From Gammaproteobacteria bacterium (GTDB lineage Bacteria; Pseudomonadota; Gammaproteobacteria; Poriferisulfidales; Poriferisulfidaceae), in NCBI GenBank assembly GCA_007571105.1, contig RKRZ01000066.1, forward strand, positions 1 to 5,179: a stretch of DNA of 5,179 nt, written 5' to 3'. The position numbers and the translations under genes are program-made. Every line of letters starts with the position of its first letter. Position 1 is the stretch's first letter. The notes beneath the pieces are model-generated. The model did no database searches and was not told the origin of the DNA. It worked only from the letters and a program-made list of their open reading frames with translations. Of the stretch, positions 1 through 5,179 are shown one piece after another.

Positions 1-1001
1 GCTGCCTTAGGGTCTCCTTCCAGGGGCAGCAAGACGATGTTGAACGGCGGCCGTGAAATTTTTCCGGTTGCATGATAGAAAATTCCCAGACGATCCTCTT
101 GGCTGACGAGAGATTTTTTAACCCAGGTCAAACCTCTTTTGAGCAGCGTCAAGCCTTTGCCCTGCGTAGGCAAACCGTCCGTGATCAGGTAGACGGCATC
201 CGGGCGCGGGCTGAGTCTGTTGACTTCTTCCAACGTTTTATCCAACTGCGCGCCGCCTTTCGGCACCCAGGCGAGAACTTCATCAATAACCGCCTGCATC
301 CGCTCTTCGTCGCTTGCATCAATCCATCCGAGCCTCGACAGTACCGGCGTAGATTGAGTGGCGAAGCCCCAAACCTGATATTGCGCATCCTGCGGCATTC
401 CTGCAAGCATCCACTCCAAAACGGATCGCGCCCAACGCCACTTAGGGCTTTGACGTTGATCCTCAAGCGGCAGAAACTGGTTGTAGATGACGGTGGCGAT
501 CTGTTCGTCCTGCATGCTGGCAGAGCGATCCAGCAGAAACAGAATGCGCTTGCCGGTAATTCGAAACCCGGCGACGTACTGGCGTTGGCCTTCTCCGGAA
601 AAGTCGCGCAGTTGACGACTCTTCTTTGCTTCCTGGACTTGTTTCTGTTTTTTGCGCAATTCCTTTTCCAACTCGGTTGTATCGACTGCTTCTACCGCAC
701 TCGCCCGCGTCTCAGCCAAAGCCACCAAAGTCTTGACCCGTGTCTCGGTCAGCCGGTCCAGTTCCCGGCGCAATTGGCGGGTATGCCGACGATGTTGTTC
801 GGAAAGCTCTTTTTGCTCCTGGATGGACTCTTCCAAAGCGACCACGTCTACCTCGCCGCTCTCCGAAGCCAACGCCTGCTCCGTAAGATTGTGGTCAATG
901 ATCAAAAACAGCAGTACCGCAGCGCCCAAACCGCAGGACATGACATCCAGAAATGCCAACCCGAACGGATTCAGAAATCGTTGGCGGCGCTTGGCGCTCA
1001 T
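1..1001 (-). CDS. ExbD/TolR-like membrane helix + coiled coil + von Willebrand A domain protein (3' end outside window)
   Basis: The frame from ATG 1001 stays open to the window edge, giving 333 codons. Residues 1-12 are basic (MSAKRRQRFLNP), followed by a membrane segment at about 13-35, GLAFLDVMSCGLGAAVLLFL; N-in, C-out is expected. F-L-D-V-M (17-21) matches the F-I-D-V-M of ExbD/TolR, placing D19 at the proton-carrying aspartate (ExbD D25, TolR D23, MotB D32). Residues about 55-135 are highly charged and heptad-like (LEESIQEQKELSEQH and LEKELRKKQKQVQEAKK), a probable coiled coil. A vWA domain starts near 153 (RILFLLDRSASM): D158, S160 and S162 give the MIDAS D-x-S-x-S, and T274-D275-G276 matches the later T-D-G. 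The usual GGT threonine is GGA here (A251), so metal binding may be altered. The text near the edge (FNIVLLPLEGDP, about 320-331) looks like the last vWA strand, so probably little is missing. It is the natural partner of the MotA/ExbB-like protein, here with a periplasmic vWA head instead of a TonB/Pal/peptidoglycan-binding module. Confidence 0.93.
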   Translation of the reverse strand, partial: MSAKRRQRFLNPFGLAFLDVMSCGLGAAVLLFLIIDHNLTEQALASESGEVDVVALEESIQEQKELSEQHRRHTRQLRRELDRLTETRVKTLVALAETRASAVEAVDTTELEKELRKKQKQVQEAKKSRQLRDFSGEGQRQYVAGFRITGKRILFLLDRSASMQDEQIATVIYNQFLPLEDQRQSPKWRWARSVLEWMLAGMPQDAQYQVWGFATQSTPVLSRLGWIDASDEERMQAVIDEVLAWVPKGGAQLDKTLEEVNRLSPRPDAVYLITDGLPTQGKGLTLLKRGLTWVKKSLVSQEDRLGIFYHATGKISRPPFNIVLLPLEGDPKA

Positions 1002-1003
1002 CA
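999..1003 (-). other. TGATG stop/start overlap (translational coupling)
   Basis: TGA 1003-1001 of the ASKHA-like gene shares one base with ATG 1001-999 of the vWA gene. The upstream bases (ACTTAGACTGAACTG) contain no Shine-Dalgarno match, so translation probably depends on re-initiation. Confidence 0.8.
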
Positions 1004-1957
1004 GTTCAGTCTAAGTTCTGTAACCAACTGCGGCTCACTTGACTCGGCGACGCTTTCCAATACTGCACGCGCTTGGCTGATGGCCACCTCCGGGTACGTT
1101 CCCGAGATTCCTCCCTGATGACTGATGCCGGGGGAATGTAACGGCATCTCCTGCCTCAGCGGTGAAACGAGCAAGCACTCAGCACCCCCACTCTCCAACA
1201 ACTTCTCTGGCCAATCAATCGTCAACAATTCCACATCAAGCGCAATTGCCCGGGATTCAAGCACCAAAGCCAGCGGGTGGTTTTCCGGACCAAACTTCGC
1301 CGTACACATCTGCCGAAATAACTCCTCGCGATTCGAAGCCAGGTTTCGGTGCACATCGAAACGATGTTTGGACGCAAACTCTTGTGCCGCAAGTTCGAAC
1401 CAGCGCGCAAAGACCTGCTGGAAGCCAAAATCAAATTCTTGTGTCTGATCCTCCTCCAACAGCACGTGACCATTTTCTATCTGAACCCTGCTGACCACCG
1501 TGCGGCTGCGCCCCAATTCGACCATCCGGTAGATTCCAGATACAGCAGACTTTCTCTGAGCCCAGTCCCACACACTCAGCAACGCATGCGGCAGAACATG
1601 TCGGGGACGGTGACCCAAAGCGGCCAACACCCCCATCAGGCGTTCCAGCCGAGGCATATCCAGTGCCGCGCTGGCTAATACGTCAAGCGGCTCGCCGTCG
1701 GCGCTCGACAGGAAGTGTTGCAAGTGCCAATAGGCAAGATCCAGGTCCGAACCGCCGCTGCCAATATCGTGCGATTCTAGGCTGTCGAGATAACTGTTGT
1801 TTTCGTTGCCGTCACGTTTGGACTGCAACAACGTGCCGGTTCCGAACTGCCATCTCCCTCCTCCCTCGCGCCGGCGCGCAACACACCATTGGGAGTGCCA
1901 GGACTCCTTTTCAGCACGCGCCAGAAGGTAGCCGTCAACCCTCAGTAGGGGAGACAT
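1001..1957 (-). CDS. Putative degenerate Hsp70/actin-fold (ASKHA-like) protein, soluble
   Basis: The product is 318 residues from ATG 1957, which lies 23 bases inside the preceding gene; no strong ribosome site is seen. There is no signal peptide or membrane segment, so it is probably cytoplasmic. The fold call is by eye. Residues 143-163 (YRMVELGRSRTVVSRVQIEN) sit like the second phosphate loop of Hsp70 (D-L-G-G-G-T then alternating hydrophobics and an E/D-G turn). They are followed by EFDFGFQQVFARWFELAAQE (174-193) and KHRFDVHRN (197-205), which parallel the Hsp70 stretch of a G-x-x-F-D region, a helix, and K-H-K-x-D-I-x-x-N. Residues 91-128 (DVLASAALDMPRLERLMGVL and onward) resemble the ASKHA segment that ends in an alanine-rich helix. 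The N-terminal D-x-G-T-T phosphate-1 loop is not recognisable, and the phosphate-2 acid and glycines are changed to ELGRSR, so ATP hydrolysis is doubtful. It lies between the two channel genes, which suggests a cytoplasmic partner or assembly factor. The CDS is secure; the fold is tentative. Confidence 0.9.
   Translation of the reverse strand: MSPLLRVDGYLLARAEKESWHSQWCVARRREGGGRWQFGTGTLLQSKRDGNENNSYLDSLESHDIGSGGSDLDLAYWHLQHFLSSADGEPLDVLASAALDMPRLERLMGVLAALGHRPRHVLPHALLSVWDWAQRKSAVSGIYRMVELGRSRTVVSRVQIENGHVLLEEDQTQEFDFGFQQVFARWFELAAQEFASKHRFDVHRNLASNREELFRQMCTAKFGPENHPLALVLESRAIALDVELLTIDWPEKLLESGGAECLLVSPLRQEMPLHSPGISHQGGISGTYPEVAISQARAVLESVAESSEPQLVTELRLN
1935..1957 (-). other. 23-base out-of-frame gene overlap
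   Basis: The start of the ASKHA-like gene (ATG 1957) precedes the stop of the channel gene (TGA 1937-1935), so the last seven codons and stop of one gene encode the first residues of the other in a different frame. This is the longest overlap in the window. Confidence 0.8.
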
Positions 1958-2816
1958 CCGCGCTCACTCGCTCTCGCAGATAACGCAACAAGTGATGCTG
2001 ACAGTGTTCCTGAGAATCCAGCACCAACGATTCCTGCACTTCCTGCAGTTTGTGCAGCAGCAACATGATGATCAAACTGATGAGCAAAGCCACGAAAGTC
2101 GAATTGAACGCCACGCCCAGACTTTCAGTCACCGGCCCGATGTTGCCGCGGGTCGCTTCCTCTGCCTGTCCCAATGCCGCGCTGATGCCGCGTACTGTGC
2201 CGATAAAACCCAATGAGGGAATCGCCCAGGTCAGATAACGCACCAGTGCCAGCTCCGTGTCCTGCCGTTCTGCCGCCATTTCGCAACGCGCCTTCATTGC
2301 GGCGGTCGCATCCGACACTGAATGAGTGGTGAAAAAACGATCCAGACACGCATCGGCAGCCTGATACAGAACGGCCCCCGAAAAACCCCGTTGCCGCACA
2401 TGTTCCAACACATCCGCAAATTTCGCCCGGTCCTGTGGTTGCGAAAGGATCATGTCGGTATCCCGGGTCTCCAGAAAACTTGCCTCCCCATTGCGCCCGG
2501 GGAAACTTAGAAGACGTCGGGCAAAGCGCAGTTTCTGCACTTTCATCCACATAATCGCCAAGGCCCAGAACAAGGCAATGAAACACGCTTCCTGCTCATA
2601 ATCCTTAATCACCACAGCAACTTTCGCCGCCACGCCGGATTCCGGCAAATCAGCCGGCGGCGCTTCAGCCTCGGCAAACACCGCCTGACGCTGCAATTCG
2701 ATTTCCGCCGTCGGCCGCACCACAATCTCATAGATGGCGTGCACCACGACCATGCTGACGAGTAACGCCAGCACTTGCCAGGTGGCTTCACGTTCCTGAA
2801 AGTTCAAAAGGCGCAT
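1935..2816 (-). CDS. MotA/TolQ/ExbB-family proton-channel protein
   Basis: The product is 293 residues, an inner-membrane protein. Four hydrophobic segments are visible: about 13-33 (WQVLALLVSMVVVHAIYEIVV), 76-91 (EACFIALFWALAIMWM), 194-216 (YLTWAIPSLGFIGTVRGISA) and 228-254 (SLGVAFNSTFVALLISLIIM). The last two match the MotA_ExbB channel core: the P-x-L-G-x-x-G-T-V-x-G-I motif (200-211) and the A-F-N-S-T-F segment (236-241). T207 and T240 fall where ExbB and TolQ carry conserved pore threonines (T148 and T181 in E. coli ExbB). A loop of about 100 residues between segments 2 and 3 is cytoplasmic if the N-terminus is inside; the loop at 34-75 would then be periplasmic. Four segments resemble MotA more than three-segment ExbB, although the core motifs read as ExbB-like. 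In this family such subunits form a ring that conducts protons together with an ExbD/MotB-type partner. The partner here is very probably the FLDVM-helix vWA protein two genes downstream. The C-terminal 23 bases overlap the next gene. Confidence 0.94.
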   Translation of the reverse strand: MRLLNFQEREATWQVLALLVSMVVVHAIYEIVVRPTAEIELQRQAVFAEAEAPPADLPESGVAAKVAVVIKDYEQEACFIALFWALAIMWMKVQKLRFARRLLSFPGRNGEASFLETRDTDMILSQPQDRAKFADVLEHVRQRGFSGAVLYQAADACLDRFFTTHSVSDATAAMKARCEMAAERQDTELALVRYLTWAIPSLGFIGTVRGISAALGQAEEATRGNIGPVTESLGVAFNSTFVALLISLIIMLLLHKLQEVQESLVLDSQEHCQHHLLRYLRERVSADVSPTEG

Positions 2817-2818
2817 CA
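2814..2818 (-). other. TGATG stop/start overlap (translational coupling)
   Basis: TGA 2818-2816 of the small exported protein shares one base with ATG 2816-2814 of the proton-channel gene. A modest GGGA (2826-2823) lies six bases upstream of the ATG. Confidence 0.8.
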
Positions 2819-3046
2819 GATGTCCCGCGGCATGTCGACCGCCTCATCCAGACTGATTTTTTCTTTTGGCACGACTTTTCTTCGCGGCGGCGGGTTTTTT
2901 GCAGGTTCCTGCAATTCCTCCCCAGTGATCACTTCCACTATGGGAGGAGACTCCTTGGCATTGGGCGGTTCTTGAGAACTCGGAGACTCATCCGCCAGCA
3001 CCATGCCGGACAGCATCAGAGGAACAACCCGTATCAGAAGTTTCAT
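2816..3046 (-). CDS. Small exported proline-rich protein of unknown function
   Basis: The product is 76 residues from ATG 3046. The in-frame TTG at 3151 would add 35 residues overlapping the upstream gene, hide the signal peptide and lose the ATGA overlap, so I reject it. The N-terminus looks like a Sec signal peptide: MKLLIRV, a hydrophobic core VPLMLSGMV, and a plausible signal peptidase I site after VLA (residues 16-18). There is no lipobox cysteine. The mature part of about 58 residues is rich in proline and charged residues (ESPSSQEPPNAKESPP, then a basic NPPPRRKVVPKEK at about 50-62) and ends in an acidic tail SLDEAVDMPRDI. It is probably disordered or a short linear interaction peptide in the periplasm. 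It lies directly between the PEGA/FGE-like gene and the ExbB/MotA-like gene and overlaps both, so it is probably a small subunit or linker of the same complex. I do not recognise a family. Confidence 0.8.
   Translation of the reverse strand: MKLLIRVVPLMLSGMVLADESPSSQEPPNAKESPPIVEVITGEELQEPAKNPPPRRKVVPKEKISLDEAVDMPRDI
3043..3046 (-). other. ATGA stop/start overlap (translational coupling)
   Basis: TGA 3045-3043 of the PEGA/FGE-like gene overlaps ATG 3046-3044 of the small exported protein. Only a weak TGGA-like ribosome site precedes this ATG, so coupling probably drives its translation. Confidence 0.8.
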
Positions 3047-4848
3047 GGCGAATCCAGATAGTACGCCAAGCGGAAACCGACATCGTCCCGACCCTTGCTG
3101 TCGTAGCGGCGATGCGTCAAGCTGAGCGCTTTCTGTCCCGAACTGCGCCAACTGAAGCCCCGAATGACATGGTGCTTGCCTTGCGCCTCTCCCAAGGGAT
3201 TCACCAGCCCTTCGCCCGCAACCACTGTCAGCCCGCTTCCGTACACATCATGCATCCATTCAGCCACATTTCCCGGCAAATCATACAACTTCCCCTGTGT
3301 CACCGGTTTGAAACTGCCCACCGGAGCAGAGACGGCAAAGCCGTCGCTGTATTCTCTTGGCGCATCCGGAAACAATTCCGTCGCATTGCTATCCGCCATA
3401 TTGGCAAACCGGTTGGGGGGCGGCATCGAATCGCCCCATGCAAAGCGCTCTTCGCGCTTTGTCAGCCAGACCCACTCAGCCTCGGTCGGCAAACGGTACC
3501 CCAGTGAACTCGCATCAAATCCTGTCACCGCATCCCCCGTCACGCGATAAAACGGCATCACCCCTGTCTGCTCACTCAGCCAATTTGCAAACAGAGCCGC
3601 ATCATTCCAATCCAGTTGTACTACTGGCTGCTGCTCTCCGTCCAGACTCCGCTTCTTGAAGTCTCCAGAACTGTGAGCGGCGCGATATTTGCGAAACAAC
3701 GCATTGCTGACCTCTTTGTCCAGAATGGCAAAAGGGCGAGTCAGACGTACCGGTATCTTGCGGCGCGTCGTCTTGATCGCAAAGGATTCGTAAGGACGGA
3801 ACGTGACAAAGTTCAAACCCATCTCCTGCTCCACCTTGCGCCTGCGAGACGTGGCGACGATCGCCTCCGGCAAGAGTTGCACATTCAGGCGTGTCAGCGC
3901 ATCGGGATGGGGCGTAATTGCATGTGTTTGCGATGCATGCCCGGGAGCGGAAACCTCAACTATGTGCCCACGTTGCGGCAGATTGAGATTCCGGCGCACC
4001 TCCACCTTGCCATCAATCCGGATCGTCGCATTCGCTGGAACCGGAAACAACTCAACAGCACCCAAACGCGGCTTCAGGCGCAGGGTGTGCTGATGCGTAC
4101 CCTCTTTAAGTATCCATTTCACTTGCGCAGACTCATAGCCGGGAGCCAGTACCGTGACCTGAAGCGTTCCGCCGGCATCTTTCGTGATGGTTTGCGGTGC
4201 GCGCCCCCGATAAGACCCATCAATCAACAATTCCGCACCTGCAGGTTCGCTTGAAAACGTCACAGTCGACACCGGCGTGACTTCCACCTCCTTGAGTGCA
4301 ATCTCCAACTCTTCCAACTGGCCCAAACCCCGCACATCGACACTGGCTTCTCCCGGATAATAACCACGAGCGCGCACTTCCACGTTATACGTACCCGCAT
4401 CCAGTCCCTCGATCAGTGCATCCACCGCGCCGGCCTGAGAACCATTGAGCCACACCTCACCCTCCACGGCGGGACGTGTACGCACCCGTAAGGCGCCCGA
4501 CATCGGCGCAAGCTCCACGTGCACTCGCTCAGGAGAGCTCTCATTCACCACCAATTCCATCTGACGTGGCCAGTATCCCTGTGCCGACACGGAAACCTCA
4601 TAGGTGCCCGGCCACAGCATCCAGCGTCCCTGATAGGTCAGCGAATCCGGTTGCAGTTGAACTGTCGCTGTCACAGGCTCCACCTCAAACGTAACCCAGC
4701 GCACCTGCAAAGCCATGTATCCGGCGATGCCAAGCAGCCCAATTAAAGCCGCGGTGGCAAGTGCCAATCCCAAGCGATGCTGCTTGCGGGAGCGGCCGCG
4801 CCCCAAGTCCGGCGGCACATAAGGCTGGGTCCGAATCGGGCGGCTCAT
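3043..4848 (-). CDS. Membrane-anchored PEGA-repeat protein with C-terminal FGE-sulfatase/SUMF1-like domain
   Basis: The product is 601 residues from ATG 4848, chosen because of the GGAGA site seven bases upstream and the ATGA overlap with the preceding gene. Residues 1-25 are basic and proline/arginine-rich (cytoplasmic side). Residues 26-47 are one hydrophobic segment (LGLALATAALIGLLGIAGYM), giving an N-in, C-out anchor. About four PEGA-like beta modules follow: roughly 52-115 (WPGTYEVSVSAQGYWPRQ), 118-188 (LDAGTYNVEVRARGYYPGE), 193-262 (SSEPAGAELLIDGSYRGRAP) and 263-328 (PANATIRIDGK). Residues 343-598 form an FGE/SUMF1-type domain with family landmarks YRLPTEAEW (451-459), WGD (471-473), LYDLPGNVAEWMHDVYG (521-537), VIRGFSW (561-567) and DDVGFRLAY (588-596). 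The family includes formylglycine-generating enzyme, EgtB-like and PvdO-like proteins, but also many non-catalytic ligand-binding relatives. The entire product contains no cysteine, so the copper-binding cysteine pair of true FGE is absent and sulfatase maturation is unlikely. I infer a periplasmic binding or scaffold role. Its stop overlaps the next start as ATGA. Confidence 0.93.
   Translation of the reverse strand: MSRPIRTQPYVPPDLGRGRSRKQHRLGLALATAALIGLLGIAGYMALQVRWVTFEVEPVTATVQLQPDSLTYQGRWMLWPGTYEVSVSAQGYWPRQMELVVNESSPERVHVELAPMSGALRVRTRPAVEGEVWLNGSQAGAVDALIEGLDAGTYNVEVRARGYYPGEASVDVRGLGQLEELEIALKEVEVTPVSTVTFSSEPAGAELLIDGSYRGRAPQTITKDAGGTLQVTVLAPGYESAQVKWILKEGTHQHTLRLKPRLGAVELFPVPANATIRIDGKVEVRRNLNLPQRGHIVEVSAPGHASQTHAITPHPDALTRLNVQLLPEAIVATSRRRKVEQEMGLNFVTFRPYESFAIKTTRRKIPVRLTRPFAILDKEVSNALFRKYRAAHSSGDFKKRSLDGEQQPVVQLDWNDAALFANWLSEQTGVMPFYRVTGDAVTGFDASSLGYRLPTEAEWVWLTKREERFAWGDSMPPPNRFANMADSNATELFPDAPREYSDGFAVSAPVGSFKPVTQGKLYDLPGNVAEWMHDVYGSGLTVVAGEGLVNPLGEAQGKHHVIRGFSWRSSGQKALSLTHRRYDSKGRDDVGFRLAYYLDSP
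4845..4848 (-). other. ATGA stop/start overlap (translational coupling)
   Basis: The TGA of the upstream PEGA-like gene (4847-4845) shares bases with the ATG of the 601-residue gene (4848-4846). Such ATGA overlaps are typical of coupled translation in one operon. Confidence 0.85.
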
Positions 4849-5179
4849 CGAATAGTCTCCACGCAACGGATGTCCAACGTGGGGTTTTTGCCAGGGCGCA
4901 CTCTCAGCGTCTTTCGGACATCCCGGTAACCGGCTCGCGAAGCCACCACGATGTAATCGGCCGGCACCAATTTGAGAATCTCCTCCTGCAGGCGCCCCAG
5001 CTTGCCGACACCATAGATCTCCACTTCGGATTCACCGTCCGAAGTCAAAACCAGAGTCACCGGCATCTCAGCAAGGCGGATGATTTCCGGCAGATCTTGT
5101 ACGGCCCGAGCAATGATGCGATCCGATAACTTCTTCGCGCGCACCTCCTCAAGCCATTTCCGTGCGCGAGCGCGCAAGA
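4845..5179 (-). CDS. C-terminal part of a protein ending in a PEGA-like domain (5' end outside window)
   Basis: The frame is open to the window edge and ends at TGA 4847-4845, giving 110 visible codons. The only start-like codon near the edge is a TTG at 5177, which is more likely an internal leucine, so I treat the gene as 5'-truncated. Visible residues 1-37 are charged and helical-looking (KWLEEVRAKKLSDRIIARAV). Residues 39-107 look like a beta-rich PEGA-type module: a strand PVTLVLTSDGE, then PADYIVVASRAGYRDVRKTL, which fits the PEGA pattern of a turn, Y-x-V and an aromatic-ending G-Y before the last strands, finishing in LDIRC near the C-terminus. PEGA domains are surface or envelope beta modules often joined to membrane proteins. 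The stop overlaps the start of the next gene by four bases, and that gene also carries PEGA-like modules, so the two products may work together. The full domain architecture and function cannot be read from this fragment. Confidence 0.85.
   Translation of the reverse strand, partial: LRARARKWLEEVRAKKLSDRIIARAVQDLPEIIRLAEMPVTLVLTSDGESEVEIYGVGKLGRLQEEILKLVPADYIVVASRAGYRDVRKTLRVRPGKNPTLDIRCVETIR
4856..4860 (-). promoter_or_regulatory. Ribosome binding site deciding the start of the PEGA/FGE-like gene
   Basis: On the minus strand GGAGA is followed by seven bases and then ATG at 4848-4846. This good Shine-Dalgarno match supports the ATG at 4848 over the in-frame TTG at 4866, which lies upstream of the site. 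It is the clearest ribosome binding site in the window. Confidence 0.75.

Noticed and set aside
72..1118. Plus-strand open frame of 348 codons
   Set aside because: It is antisense to the vWA gene, whose minus-strand translation has clear ExbD-helix and vWA motifs. The plus-strand product has no recognisable domain and extends antisense into the next gene.
1..2816. Zorya-type (ZorA/ZorB) anti-phage motor
   Set aside because: The ion-channel pair is suggestive, but ZorB-like peptidoglycan-binding and ZorC, ZorD or ZorE-type genes are not seen, and the plug protein carries a vWA domain instead. Flanking sequence would be needed to revisit this.
1..2816. Standard Tol-Pal or TonB-ExbB-ExbD locus
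   Set aside because: No TolA, TolB, Pal or TonB gene is present, and the ExbD-like helix is joined to a coiled coil and vWA domain, not to the ExbD/TolR periplasmic domain.
2816..3151. Longer 111-residue version of the small protein starting at TTG 3151
   Set aside because: The extra 35 residues are read out of frame from the end of the upstream gene and would bury the signal peptide at residues 1-18 of the ATG form.
3043..3822. Functional sulfatase-activating formylglycine enzyme
   Set aside because: No cysteine exists in the protein and no sulfatase gene is in the window.
3616..4254. Plus-strand open frame of 212 codons
   Set aside because: It is antisense to the PEGA/FGE-like gene and shows no domain; its composition is that of a shadow frame.
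3043..4866. Longer version of the PEGA/FGE-like gene starting at TTG 4866
   Set aside because: The ATG at 4848 has GGAGA at seven bases and an ATGA overlap; the TTG lies upstream of that ribosome site and adds only six residues.
1..5179. Promoters, terminators, inverted repeats or mobile-element ends
   Set aside because: All sequence is inside overlapping coding regions, and I saw no hairpin with a T-run or flanking repeat that stood out from coding sequence.

Overview
All genes in this window lie on the minus strand, so transcription runs from high to low coordinates. Six genes follow one another with no intergenic space, each overlapping the next by 1 to 23 bases. Neither end of the transcription unit is inside the window: the first gene lacks its 5' end and the last lacks its 3' end. 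There is no RNA gene, mobile element, CRISPR array or recognisable promoter or terminator. Base composition is moderately GC-rich and looks uniform by eye. Gene style and the look of the protein families suggest a gammaproteobacterium or a related Gram-negative, but no taxonomic marker is present and this is only an impression.

In transcription order the genes are: (1) the C-terminal end of a protein finishing in a PEGA-like beta domain (5179-4845); (2) a 601-residue single-pass membrane protein with about four PEGA-like modules followed by a formylglycine-generating-enzyme/SUMF1-like domain that contains no cysteine (4848-3043); (3) a 76-residue exported proline-rich small protein (3046-2816); (4) a MotA/TolQ/ExbB-family proton-channel subunit with four predicted membrane segments (2816-1935); (5) a 318-residue soluble protein that looks like a degenerate Hsp70/actin-fold (ASKHA) protein (1957-1001); (6) a protein with an ExbD/TolR-like membrane helix carrying the FLDVM aspartate, then a coiled coil, then a von Willebrand A domain with a MIDAS aspartate-serine motif (1001-1, open at the window edge).

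Genes 4 and 6 supply the two halves of a proton-driven channel or motor: an ExbB/MotA-type ring subunit and an ExbD/MotB-type plug with its essential-looking aspartate. The usual periplasmic TonB-, Pal- or peptidoglycan-binding partner domain is replaced by a vWA adhesion or scaffold domain. Gene 2 places PEGA and FGE-like modules in the same periplasmic space, gene 3 is exported there, and gene 5 is probably cytoplasmic. The layout suggests an energised envelope complex of unknown function. I cannot name a characterised system that matches this gene set.
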